The notes under the pieces are model-generated. The model searched no databases, had not been told where the DNA came from, and was given only the letters and a program-made list of their open reading frames with translations. From Bacillota bacterium (GTDB lineage Bacteria; Bacillota; Clostridia; Peptostreptococcales; Anaerovoracaceae): a stretch of DNA of 16,748 nt. A program made the translations under genes and the position numbers. The stretch covers positions 1 to 16,748 of the forward strand of contig JAGATO010000008.1 in the NCBI GenBank assembly GCA_017621195.1, given 5' to 3'. Positions 7,282 through 15,670 of the stretch are shown piece after piece (position 1 is the first letter of the stretch; the number at the start of each line of letters is the position of its first letter).

Positions 7282-10200
7282 ATGTACAAAAAGATCGTAA
7301 AACAACTGGAAAAACAAATGGTGGATCGGATGGGAGCCAGACCTTTTCTCAAACAGACCGGTCTCAATAAAAAGGAAGCCCAGGCGCTGGTGAAAGAACA
7401 CGTCGGTGCAGCGGCCATCTCCGAGCTGGTCATGGGAGGAAACTACAGCGGAAGCCGCATTCTGGAGATGTGCCGACCGCTGATGGAAGCACTGTGTGCA
7501 TCGGAGCCGGAGGTCGGATGGGAGAAATTTGCCTACGATATGTGTGTCGATGAATTGTTTCCGGGAAGCCTGCAGATCGATCAGCAAAGCGAAGAAAAGA
7601 CGGCGGCCCGCTGCTATCTGGAAGTGGTGGGAGCCGTTTTGGACCTGCTGCCCGCCATTCGGGCGGTGGATCCGGGATATTACTTCGAATTTGCCACGGC
7701 GGAAGAGCTGAAGGACAGCGCCTGTGCCGGGGAGTATCGAACGTTTTTGGAATGGTTCCGCCGGGAAAAGATCTACGAGATGATGTGGCTGGGAGCGGAG
7801 ACCACCAATTTCGACTCTCTCGGCCACGTTGCCGGTGTCCACAGGATTGCCATGCACGCAGCAAGACAGCTGCATCAGGTGGGCGTACCGGTGGATTTGG
7901 GGCTGATCTCCGGCGCGGCTGCGGGTCACGACATCGGCAAGTATGGATGCCACGGCGAGGAAGTGAAGCGGATTCCCTATCTCCACTATTACTATACCGA
8001 TCAGTGGTTCAAGCGCCATCGCATGATCAATATCGGTCACATCGCCGCCAACCATTCCACCTGGGATCTGGAGCTGGAAAACCTGTCGGTGGAGAACCTT
8101 CTGCTGATCTACGCCGATTTCCGGGTCAAGAGCACCGGAAGGGATGATGCGGGGAAGGAGATCATCCAGTATTTCAGCCTGGCTGACGCCTTCGACGTGA
8201 TCCTGAACAAGCTGGACAATGTGGATACGGCGAAGGAAAACAGATACCGCAAGGTCTACGCCAAGCTGAAGGACTTCGAGGATTACATGATCGATCTGGG
8301 CGTGGACACGGATCTGTCCGCCACCCGCCCGAAACAGACGGAGCACAAAGATCCGGCCATTCTGTCCTCTCAGGAAACCGTCCAGAAGCTGAAATACATG
8401 GCGGTGGACCACAATATCGGGCTGATGCACGTCCTGCAGAGCGACGTGTCCTTCGCCACGGTTCAGGAAGCGGCCCGCAGCGAGAAGAACTGGAAGAACA
8501 GCCGGGCTTACATCAGCGTTTTTGAGGAATACTTCACCTATATGACCCGCCGACAGAAAGCCCTGACGCTGAATTTCCTGTATGAACAGCTGATGCACAA
8601 AGAGGGGGACATTCGCCGTCAGGCGGCGGCCCTCATGGGAAAGATCATCGTCAACTTCGACGAGGAATACAGAAAGGAGCTGCCCAAGAGCGCGACGAAA
8701 AAGGCGGAGGGCGAGCAGGGAGGCGGCCCCAAGCTGTGGGATAAATTCTTGGGAATGATGCTGGTACCGGATCACAAGGTCATCGAAAAGCATCGGCGCT
8801 GGGTGGGTTTTGCCCTGAAGATCGTGGTGGAAACCGTTCTGTCCCAGTGCAAGGCCCAGGAGCGGGAGCTGTATCTGCAGAAGCTGCTGGACCGCTACCA
8901 GTCCTCGGATCACGATGACATCACGGCTTTCACCATGCTGGATACCATGCTGGCCATCCCTCTGGCTACGCTGGAACGAAAGGAGCGCAAAAAGCTGCTG
9001 ACCTTTGCCTGCGACCTGAGCTGCCGCGCCTCCATCGAAATCCGGGCCGGTGTGCTGCGCTATTTCCAGTACTTCATGAACCAGGGATTGCCGGAACCCA
9101 GGGAAAAGCAGCGGATGATCGGAGCGTTGCGCACCATGAGGGTGGACGACGACATTGCCCTGAGTTACCTGAGAGATCAGCTGCTCAGCGGCGGAAAGGA
9201 AAGCCGGCTGTGGAACAGCGAGGCCACGCAGGACATAGTGTCAGATATCTTCCTGAAGAACATGAAGATCGCTACGCCCTGGACCATCAAAGAAATCAAC
9301 ATCCGGATGATGCTGGATTATCTCAATGAGGATCCTTCGGCCAACGCGCTGCAGGTGGCGGCCCACCTGTCCAATCTGCTGAAGGTCAGCGAGCGCATCA
9401 CGGTTCGCCACACGGCGGGAAGAGCTCTGCTACAGACGGCGCCGCTTCTGACCAAGGATCAGCGAAACGAGATCGCCATCGAGTTGAATAAGGGCCTGGA
9501 AACGGGAGAGTACGAATTTTCCAAGTACATTCCCGAATATCTGGGCCAGTTCGTCCTGTGGCTCCATCCCCTGGAGCTGGACGAATTCCTGCGGGATTTG
9601 AAGAAGTTCCTGGTCAGCGTCAACGACCGGGTGGTCTGCGTTGCTCTGGATACGCTGGGCGTCATGCTGAAATACTACAGTCAGTATCGGGAACGGTTTG
9701 CGGACATGGAGAGTGTACAGGCCAGTGACGAACGGGCCGAAACCATGATCGGCCTGCTTCTGGGCGGTCTGGCAAACTACCGCCAGTCCGTAAGTCAGGA
9801 GGCGTTTTTGGTCATCGGTCAGGAGCTGTTTGCCGATCCCAACCTGTCGGAAGCGGAAAAGAAGGAGCTGTTCCGTCTGACCTATAAGAAGATCGTCACT
9901 ACCGTTCCGGATCAGGAGAAGGATCAGCTGGCGCTCTTCAACAACGCGGCATCCCTGAACCACATCTACCGGTTCATCAACGACTACCTGTTCAGCCACG
10001 GTACGTTCCAGATCTCCGAGCCAGATAAGGTTGCCTTCTTCCCCGGCACCTTCGACCCCTTCTCTTTGGGGCACAAGGGCATCGCCACGGCGCTGCGTGA
10101 CATGGGCTTCATCGTCTACCTGGCTCTGGACGAATTCTCCTGGTCCAAGAAGACTCAGCCGCGGATGATCCGCCGCCGGATCATGGAGATGAGCGTGGCC

Positions 10201-12117
10201 AACGAAGAAAACATCTACATTTTCCCCGACGATCTGCCGGTGAACATCGCTAACCCGGAGGACCTGAGAAAGCTGCAGGAGCTTTTCCCCGGGAAGGAGA
10301 TGTACCTTGCGGTGGGAGCCGACGTGGTGAAAAACGCATCGTCCTACAAGGCACAGCCCGCTCCCTGGTCGGTGCAGACCATGAATCACGTGATCTTCCA
10401 GCGGTTCGGCATGGAGCTGGACTACGAGAGCATCATCTCGGGAAAGATGATGCTGCTGAACCTTCCGGAGGAACTGATGGATATCAGCTCCACCCGGATC
10501 CGCGATAACGTGGACCGAAACCGGGACATCTCCAATCTGGTGGACCCGGTGGTTCAGAATTACATCTACGAAAACAACCTGTACCTGCGCGAGCCGGAAT
10601 TCAAGCCTGTTCTGGAGGGCAGAGCCATTCGCCTGGAGGTTCATCCGGTCTGCGACGATTCCATGAAGGAACTGTTGAAGGATCACGTGGCTGCGCAGTA
10701 CGGCATCAAAGATGGAATGGCTGCCGTTTTGGAAGAGTGTGGAGCCGTCCTGCTCTGGGATAACCGGGAAGGAAAGCGGCTCGCGGGAGCGGCCGTCTTC
10801 CGCAGTCTGGCCACCTCTCAGCTGTACGGCGAGTTCAAAAATACCGGCGTGGTGGATTACATCCGGGAGCACACTTCCGGAAAGATCGTCCTCCTGCATG
10901 GCGTGGTCACCTTCGGAAAGTCCGACATCGGCGACCGGGCCCAGCTGCTTCTGTCGGAGGCCATCGCCTACGCACTGTCCATGGACTTCACCTACTGCGT
11001 CTACAGCCCGCGGCTTCACGCTGTGGACAGCAAGGTGGAGGAGCTGCTGCAGCGCCAGGGCTTCGTTCCTCTGGCCGAGGCATCGCCGGCAAGGCCGGTG
11101 TTTGCCGTAGATATGAAGCATCCGGTGGTGGTGTTCAAGAACATCGCCACGTCGCTGAAGGCGCCGTTCAACGAAGCGCCTCAGGTGGTGAAGGCCATCG
11201 ACCAGGCTCACCACCGGCTGCAGAGGGCCATGACCCAGCTGTATCCGGGAAATCTGGTCCTGTCCTTCAACGCTTCGGTGATGCACAACCGGCTGGTGGA
11301 ACTGATCACCAAAGCTAACAATGTGCCCAGCGAACCGCTGACGGTGCGGAAACTGGGAGAGAGCATGTGCGTTCCCTTCGGTAAGATCCTGCGGGGCGTG
11401 GCCGTCCCCAATACGGTGACCAAGACGCTGCATACGGAAAAGGTGATGGCTCCCGATCTGAAGCGCTTCGTCATCACTCACTATCCCAATTACTCGCCGC
11501 TGGCCAATCAGGTGCGGACGCTGCGATCCTTCCGGCGGAAGGTGATCCTGGTGGACGACCTGCTGCACAAGGGCTACCGCATGAGGGAACTGGATCCGCT
11601 GTTCAAGGCGGAGGAGCTGCCCATCGACCGCATCGTGGTGGGACTGTTGTCCGGCCGTGGAAAGGACCTGATGGATATTCAGAACCGAAAGGTGGAAAGC
11701 GTGTACTACCTGCCCAACCTGAAGGCCTGGTTCGTGGAATCCTCCATCTATCCTTTTATCGGCGGCGACACGGTGGATCGACCGGTGAAGATGAGGGCTA
11801 ACCTGCTGAATTCCGCCAACCTGATCCTTCCTTACGCCATTCCCAGCTTCGTGGGTGATGCGCCTAAGGCGGCGGTCTACAATCTGTCTAAAACCTGTCT
11901 GGAAAACGCCAGAGACCTGCTGGAAGCGCTGGAACGGGAGTATCAGGAGCGGTTTGAGCGCAAGCTGACGCTGAACCGGCTCAGCGAGGTGGTCATCTCC
12001 CCCTGCTGTACCGACTGGGGCGACTGCCTGGTCTACGATTATCATCTGGCTCCCTCGTCCTACGTGAAGGACGACCTGGAGCGGTTGGTACGTCTGGAAG
12101 GACTGTTGAGAGGATGA
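7282..12117 (+). CDS. Giant multidomain protein: HD hydrolase, HEAT-like helices, NMNAT-type nucleotidyltransferase, GNAT-like, PRTase-like
   Basis: A 1611-residue protein with no signal peptide or membrane segment. Domains in order: an HD phosphohydrolase (about 174-300) with H187, H216-D217 in GHDIGK, H253, H258 and D279, the full HD ligand set. Next is a long helical, HEAT-like region (about 370-900). An NMN/NaMN-adenylyltransferase-type domain (about 915-1105) has GTFDPFSLGH (922-931), VGAD (1011-1014) and ISSTRIR (1068-1074). A GNAT-like region spans about 1113-1290. A phosphoribosyltransferase-like domain (about 1300-1510) has VILVDDLLHKG (1421-1431). A C-terminal tail holds Cys1575, Cys1576 and Cys1582. 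The activity is unknown. The motifs point to nucleotide or dinucleotide chemistry, plausibly NAD-related. I chose ATG 7282 for its GAGG site 8 bases upstream; ATG 7198 would overlap the hydrolase by 28 codons. It is translationally close to the next gene. NMNAT and HD calls are firm; GNAT and PRTase calls are moderate. Confidence 0.88.
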   Translation: MYKKIVKQLEKQMVDRMGARPFLKQTGLNKKEAQALVKEHVGAAAISELVMGGNYSGSRILEMCRPLMEALCASEPEVGWEKFAYDMCVDELFPGSLQIDQQSEEKTAARCYLEVVGAVLDLLPAIRAVDPGYYFEFATAEELKDSACAGEYRTFLEWFRREKIYEMMWLGAETTNFDSLGHVAGVHRIAMHAARQLHQVGVPVDLGLISGAAAGHDIGKYGCHGEEVKRIPYLHYYYTDQWFKRHRMINIGHIAANHSTWDLELENLSVENLLLIYADFRVKSTGRDDAGKEIIQYFSLADAFDVILNKLDNVDTAKENRYRKVYAKLKDFEDYMIDLGVDTDLSATRPKQTEHKDPAILSSQETVQKLKYMAVDHNIGLMHVLQSDVSFATVQEAARSEKNWKNSRAYISVFEEYFTYMTRRQKALTLNFLYEQLMHKEGDIRRQAAALMGKIIVNFDEEYRKELPKSATKKAEGEQGGGPKLWDKFLGMMLVPDHKVIEKHRRWVGFALKIVVETVLSQCKAQERELYLQKLLDRYQSSDHDDITAFTMLDTMLAIPLATLERKERKKLLTFACDLSCRASIEIRAGVLRYFQYFMNQGLPEPREKQRMIGALRTMRVDDDIALSYLRDQLLSGGKESRLWNSEATQDIVSDIFLKNMKIATPWTIKEINIRMMLDYLNEDPSANALQVAAHLSNLLKVSERITVRHTAGRALLQTAPLLTKDQRNEIAIELNKGLETGEYEFSKYIPEYLGQFVLWLHPLELDEFLRDLKKFLVSVNDRVVCVALDTLGVMLKYYSQYRERFADMESVQASDERAETMIGLLLGGLANYRQSVSQEAFLVIGQELFADPNLSEAEKKELFRLTYKKIVTTVPDQEKDQLALFNNAASLNHIYRFINDYLFSHGTFQISEPDKVAFFPGTFDPFSLGHKGIATALRDMGFIVYLALDEFSWSKKTQPRMIRRRIMEMSVANEENIYIFPDDLPVNIANPEDLRKLQELFPGKEMYLAVGADVVKNASSYKAQPAPWSVQTMNHVIFQRFGMELDYESIISGKMMLLNLPEELMDISSTRIRDNVDRNRDISNLVDPVVQNYIYENNLYLREPEFKPVLEGRAIRLEVHPVCDDSMKELLKDHVAAQYGIKDGMAAVLEECGAVLLWDNREGKRLAGAAVFRSLATSQLYGEFKNTGVVDYIREHTSGKIVLLHGVVTFGKSDIGDRAQLLLSEAIAYALSMDFTYCVYSPRLHAVDSKVEELLQRQGFVPLAEASPARPVFAVDMKHPVVVFKNIATSLKAPFNEAPQVVKAIDQAHHRLQRAMTQLYPGNLVLSFNASVMHNRLVELITKANNVPSEPLTVRKLGESMCVPFGKILRGVAVPNTVTKTLHTEKVMAPDLKRFVITHYPNYSPLANQVRTLRSFRRKVILVDDLLHKGYRMRELDPLFKAEELPIDRIVVGLLSGRGKDLMDIQNRKVESVYYLPNLKAWFVESSIYPFIGGDTVDRPVKMRANLLNSANLILPYAIPSFVGDAPKAAVYNLSKTCLENARDLLEALEREYQERFERKLTLNRLSEVVISPCCTDWGDCLVYDYHLAPSSYVKDDLERLVRLEGLLRG

Positions 12118-12122
12118 GAACG

Positions 12123-13235
12123 ATGAAATACTATGAAATCAATCGCGGCACCGGGGCGGCAAAGGCCTGCTTCGCGGCCACCCATGAGGGACAGCTGACG
12201 GGAGAAGAGGGTCTGTTCTGGCTGTCATCGGAAAAGCTGACGGAAGGCGGAAGGAAGCTCCTTCCCGAGCCGATGCTCTGCGTCAATACCGCCTACGGAA
12301 CGGCGGAGGAAATAGAGCAGCGGCTGCAGGCCATGGCTCCGCTCTCCCGGAAGCGCCGGGTCCACATTCTGGCCCTGGGTGACGTGGGGGCCACGGTCCT
12401 TCTGGGGCTGAAGCTCCTGGGAGGCGACTGCATCCATACTATCGGCATCTGCGACATCAACGAGGCCGTGGTGAAGCGGTACGAATGCGAGATGAACCAG
12501 ATGGCCTGGCCCATGGGGTACGACGCCATGCCGACGGTGGAAATCGTCACGCCGGACCGCTTGTTCGACTGCGATGCTTTCGTGTTCTGCGCTTCCAAGG
12601 CCGTACCGCCGGTGGGACAGGAGGGTGTGGATGTGCGCATGGTGCAGCTGGAGGAAAACCGGAAGATCGTGGGCCGATTTGCCGAACAGGCGGCGGAACG
12701 GGAGTTTCGCGGCATGTTCTGCGTAGTCAGCGATCCGGTGGATCCCCTGTGCAACGCTGCCTGGAAGGCGGCGGCGGGAAAGCTGTGGCCGGAGCAGATC
12801 CAGGGCTTCGGTCTGGGCGTCATGAACGCCCGGGCGGCCTATTACGCCAAACAGGATATACGGTTTTCGTCCTTTCTCACGGAAGGACGGGCCTTTGGGC
12901 CTCATGGGGCTGACCTGGTCATCGCCAACAGCATCGATCATTACGATGAAGAACTGTCCTTGGAGCTGACGAAGCTGACGGTGGAAGCCAATCTGAAGGT
13001 GCGGGAGCTGGGATTTAAGCCCTATCTGGCTCCGGCCATTTCCTCGGCAGCCATCTCCCTGATCCTGATGATGCGGGGTCAGTGGCACTACAGTTCCAAT
13101 TTCCTGGGCGGCGTCTGGATGGGTTCGAGAAATCGCACCGATCAACAGGGCCTGATGATCGAACATCTGCCGCTGCCGGAACAGCTGTATGATCGGATCC
13201 GGCGGGCCTACGATAATCTGAAGAAAATAGGGTGA
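12123..13235 (+). CDS. Lactate/malate dehydrogenase-like NAD-binding Rossmann protein
   Basis: A 370-residue protein whose residues from about 80 on follow the LDH/MDH layout. The nucleotide loop reads ALGDVGAT (84-91) and aligns with GAGNVGAT of malate dehydrogenases, so the first Gly is Ala84. Asp111 in CDIN sits at the end of beta-2, where an acid favours NAD over NADP. VVSDPVDPL (201-209) matches VTNPVDxL, and FGPHGAD places His261 at the catalytic His. An extra ~78 residues precede the Rossmann fold, unlike the usual enzymes. A dehydrogenase or a non-catalytic NAD-binding role are both possible; the substrate is unknown. ATG 12123 is preferred because GAGAGG (12108-12113) is 9 bases away. 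The alternative ATG 12114 overlaps the previous stop as ATGA but has no spacing from that site. The next gene follows after 6 bases. Confidence 0.82.
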   Translation: MKYYEINRGTGAAKACFAATHEGQLTGEEGLFWLSSEKLTEGGRKLLPEPMLCVNTAYGTAEEIEQRLQAMAPLSRKRRVHILALGDVGATVLLGLKLLGGDCIHTIGICDINEAVVKRYECEMNQMAWPMGYDAMPTVEIVTPDRLFDCDAFVFCASKAVPPVGQEGVDVRMVQLEENRKIVGRFAEQAAEREFRGMFCVVSDPVDPLCNAAWKAAAGKLWPEQIQGFGLGVMNARAAYYAKQDIRFSSFLTEGRAFGPHGADLVIANSIDHYDEELSLELTKLTVEANLKVRELGFKPYLAPAISSAAISLILMMRGQWHYSSNFLGGVWMGSRNRTDQQGLMIEHLPLPEQLYDRIRRAYDNLKKIG

Positions 13236-13241
13236 GGAGAC

Positions 13242-14348
13242 ATGGATGAAATCTTAGTACTGCGGCCGGAATACAGTCCGGTGACCAGAGAGACGAGGCT
13301 TTCCAGAGTATTGGATTACGCTCTTGCGGGGCGCCCCCATCGTGTCATCTCCCGGTTGGAGGATTTTCAGGAGATCTGTGAATCGCAGGCAGGGGAAATC
13401 CGCCGTCTGCTCTTTTGCATCCATCTGGGAAGCTCCGGAATCAATATCGAGCTGTTTCGCTGGCTGAAGGCCATGCGGCTGAATCCCAACCTGCTGACGG
13501 GCTGCGCGGGAGCGGTCATCGTGGACGGAGACGGCGAACTGTACACCAAGTCGGTGGGCCGACAGCTGGTGATGGCAGCCAACGCCTGCGGCTGCGCCTT
13601 TCCCGGCCGTCCCTATGTGGAGGGAACGGGATCGCTGGCCAATTTCAACATTCAGGCGAGAAATCGCAGTACCGACTTGCTGACGGCCTACTGCGCCGAA
13701 GCCAGAGATGCGGTGGATCGGCTGCTTGCCTTAGCACCGGCAGAGCGCCGCGGCGGAAGTTCCCGGCCTCCGCGGCTCTTGATGGTCCATTCCAGCCGAC
13801 CGAAGACGTCCAATACGTATCAGCTGTGGAGTCTGGCTAAGGAGGAGATCCTGCGGGCCGGCGTGGAGGTGCAGGAGATTTCCCTGCGCAACGGCGAGGT
13901 GCAGGATTGCCGCGGCTGTCCCTATAAAACGTGCCTTCACTTCGGAGAGACGGGCAGCTGCTTCTACGGCGGACCCATGGTGGATGAGGTGTATCCGGCA
14001 CTGCGGGAAAGCGACGGGCTTTTGATGCTGTGTCCCAATTACAACGATGCGGTGGACGCCAATCTGACGGCGGTGATCAACCGGCTGACGGCCCTGTACC
14101 GTCAGGTGCCGTTTTACGATAAAAGTCTGTTTTCCATCATCGTCAGCGGCTACAGCGGAAGCGATATCATCGGTGGACAGTTGGTGGGAGCGCTGAACAT
14201 GAACAAGGCGTTCCGGCTGCCGTCTCGGTACTGTACCATGGCAACGGCCAACGACCCCGGCTCGGCTATGAAAATCCCGGGCATCGAAGCGCGGATGGTG
14301 GCTTACGGCCGCCACGTTGCCGCGGTGTTGAAGGGGGAGGAATTGTAA
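13242..14348 (+). CDS. Flavodoxin-fold NAD(P)H-dependent oxidoreductase-like protein with Cys cluster
   Basis: A 368-residue cytoplasmic protein. The C-terminal half (from about 178) is a flavodoxin-like domain of the NADPH-dependent FMN reductase/WrbA-related type. It has the FMN phosphate loop HSSRPKTSNT (183-192), a Cys motif C223-x2-C226-x4-C231-x8-C240, and LCPNYNDAVDANLTAVINRL, which matches the SPxYxxxxxxxLKxxIDR block of the family. A clustered Cys motif at this place recalls iron-sulfur flavoproteins, though the spacing differs. The N-terminal half (about 1-150), with LLFCIHLGSSGINIELFRWL, looks like a second, degenerate flavodoxin fold. The gene overlaps nothing but starts 6 bases after the dehydrogenase-like gene; its GAGGAG site spans that stop. 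It is likely a redox partner of the neighbours, by inference only. Whether it binds FMN, an Fe-S cluster or both is unknown. Confidence 0.8.
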   Translation: MDEILVLRPEYSPVTRETRLSRVLDYALAGRPHRVISRLEDFQEICESQAGEIRRLLFCIHLGSSGINIELFRWLKAMRLNPNLLTGCAGAVIVDGDGELYTKSVGRQLVMAANACGCAFPGRPYVEGTGSLANFNIQARNRSTDLLTAYCAEARDAVDRLLALAPAERRGGSSRPPRLLMVHSSRPKTSNTYQLWSLAKEEILRAGVEVQEISLRNGEVQDCRGCPYKTCLHFGETGSCFYGGPMVDEVYPALRESDGLLMLCPNYNDAVDANLTAVINRLTALYRQVPFYDKSLFSIIVSGYSGSDIIGGQLVGALNMNKAFRLPSRYCTMATANDPGSAMKIPGIEARMVAYGRHVAAVLKGEEL

Positions 14349-14378
14349 CTGCGGAAGGAAATTTGGCGGGAGGAAATT

Positions 14379-15641
14379 GTGCAGAGGAAGAAACTTGCGG
14401 ACATCTGTCCGATCACAGGGGAAGAGACAGCGGTATTGAAGGGGGCGGCGGAACCGCTGATGGCCTGGTATGACGGAGCCAAACGGGACCTGCCCTGGCG
14501 GAGGGACATTACGCCCTATCGCGTGTGGCTGTCGGAGATCATGCTGCAGCAGACTCGCGTGGAAGCGGGACGCGAGTATTTTCTTCGGTTTACGGAGACG
14601 CTGCCCGACGTGGAGACTCTGGCCAACGTGCCCGACGAACTGTTGATGAAGCTGTGGGAAGGTCTGGGCTATTACAACCGGGCCAGAAATCTGAAGAAAG
14701 CCGCCGGCGTTGTGATGGAGCAGTACGGAGGACAGCTGCCCTCCACCTACGAGGAACTGCTGGGTCTTCCGGGTATCGGTCCCTACACGGCGGGGGCAAT
14801 CTCGTCCATCGCCTTCGGCCGCCAGCGGCCTGCGGTGGACGGAAACGTGCTGCGGGTGGTCATGCGCCTTCTGGGGCGGTATGACGATATCGCCAGGGAT
14901 TCCGTGAAAAAAGCGGTGGAAGATGCTCTGTTGGAAGTGATGAAGGAAGGAGAGGCTTATCGGCGTCCCGGCGATTTTAACCAGAGCCTGATGGAGTTGG
15001 GTGCCATCGTCTGCATTCCCAACGGCCAGCCGCGCTGCGATGACTGCCCCTGGGCCGAAGTCTGTGCGGCAAAGGCCCAAAACATTGCCATGGAACTGCC
15101 GGTGAAGCAGACGAAGAAACAGCGGCGCATCGAGGAGAAGACGGTGCTTCTCCTGTGGGATCAGGAGGACAGGCTTCTGCTGCACCGCCGGGATGGCAAG
15201 GGCCTGTTGGCCGGTCTGTGGGAGCTTCCGTCCCTTCCGGGAAAGCTGGATCTGGAAGAAGTGAACCGGATTCTGGCGGAGGGCGAGGGACAGGCTTTGG
15301 TGGGGGACGTGAGCCAGACGCTTGCGGAGGAAGGTGCGTCACGGATGGTGACGGCGCTGCGCCCCGCGGGAGAGGCCACCCACATCTTCAGCCACGTGGA
15401 ATGGCACATGACGGCGTTCGAAGGAATTCTGCAGGCAAAGGAGGATCCGACTCCTGGTGAAAGATCAACCGTGAGAAAGAGCAGCGCCCGGGGCGTTGCC
15501 GAAGAGCCACGCCCCTATCTGAGAGATGTGAAGGAAGAGACGCCGCGGTGGATGCGGGCCAGTCGCCAACAGATCCGGGATGAGGTGGCCCTCCCTTCGG
15601 CGTTTAAGGGATTCCGCAGCCGGATTTTAGGGGAGTCGTAG
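14379..15641 (+). CDS. mutY: A/G-specific adenine DNA glycosylase
   Basis: MutY removes adenine mispaired with 8-oxoguanine in base excision repair. The protein is 420 residues, longer than the usual ~350-370. Visible features are EIMLQQT with catalytic Glu53, the helix-hairpin-helix LPGIGPYTAGAI (130-141), and VDGNV with catalytic Asp154. The [4Fe-4S] ligands are C212-x7-C220-x2-C223-x5-C229. The C-terminal NUDIX-like 8-oxoG-reading domain begins near 245 and includes FSHVEWHM (337-344). The extra length is mainly a charged insertion after residue 355 before the final FRSRIL. The start is GTG at 14379, with GGGAGG (14368-14373) 5 bases upstream; no ATG fits. It follows the flavoprotein gene by 30 bases and probably shares its transcript, although its role is housekeeping. 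A bidirectional terminator follows. Confidence 0.95.
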   Translation: MQRKKLADICPITGEETAVLKGAAEPLMAWYDGAKRDLPWRRDITPYRVWLSEIMLQQTRVEAGREYFLRFTETLPDVETLANVPDELLMKLWEGLGYYNRARNLKKAAGVVMEQYGGQLPSTYEELLGLPGIGPYTAGAISSIAFGRQRPAVDGNVLRVVMRLLGRYDDIARDSVKKAVEDALLEVMKEGEAYRRPGDFNQSLMELGAIVCIPNGQPRCDDCPWAEVCAAKAQNIAMELPVKQTKKQRRIEEKTVLLLWDQEDRLLLHRRDGKGLLAGLWELPSLPGKLDLEEVNRILAEGEGQALVGDVSQTLAEEGASRMVTALRPAGEATHIFSHVEWHMTAFEGILQAKEDPTPGERSTVRKSSARGVAEEPRPYLRDVKEETPRWMRASRQQIRDEVALPSAFKGFRSRILGES

Positions 15642-15670
15642 AGGAATCAATCGGTGACAAATCCGTAAAA

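Noticed and set aside
9430..12045. An 871-codon open frame on the - strand opposite the giant gene
   Set aside because: It is rich in His, Gln, Val and Leu, has no recognisable motif and mirrors codon phase of the clearly coding + strand. It is a GC-phase shadow, as are the other long antisense frames across uvrA, pncB and mutY.
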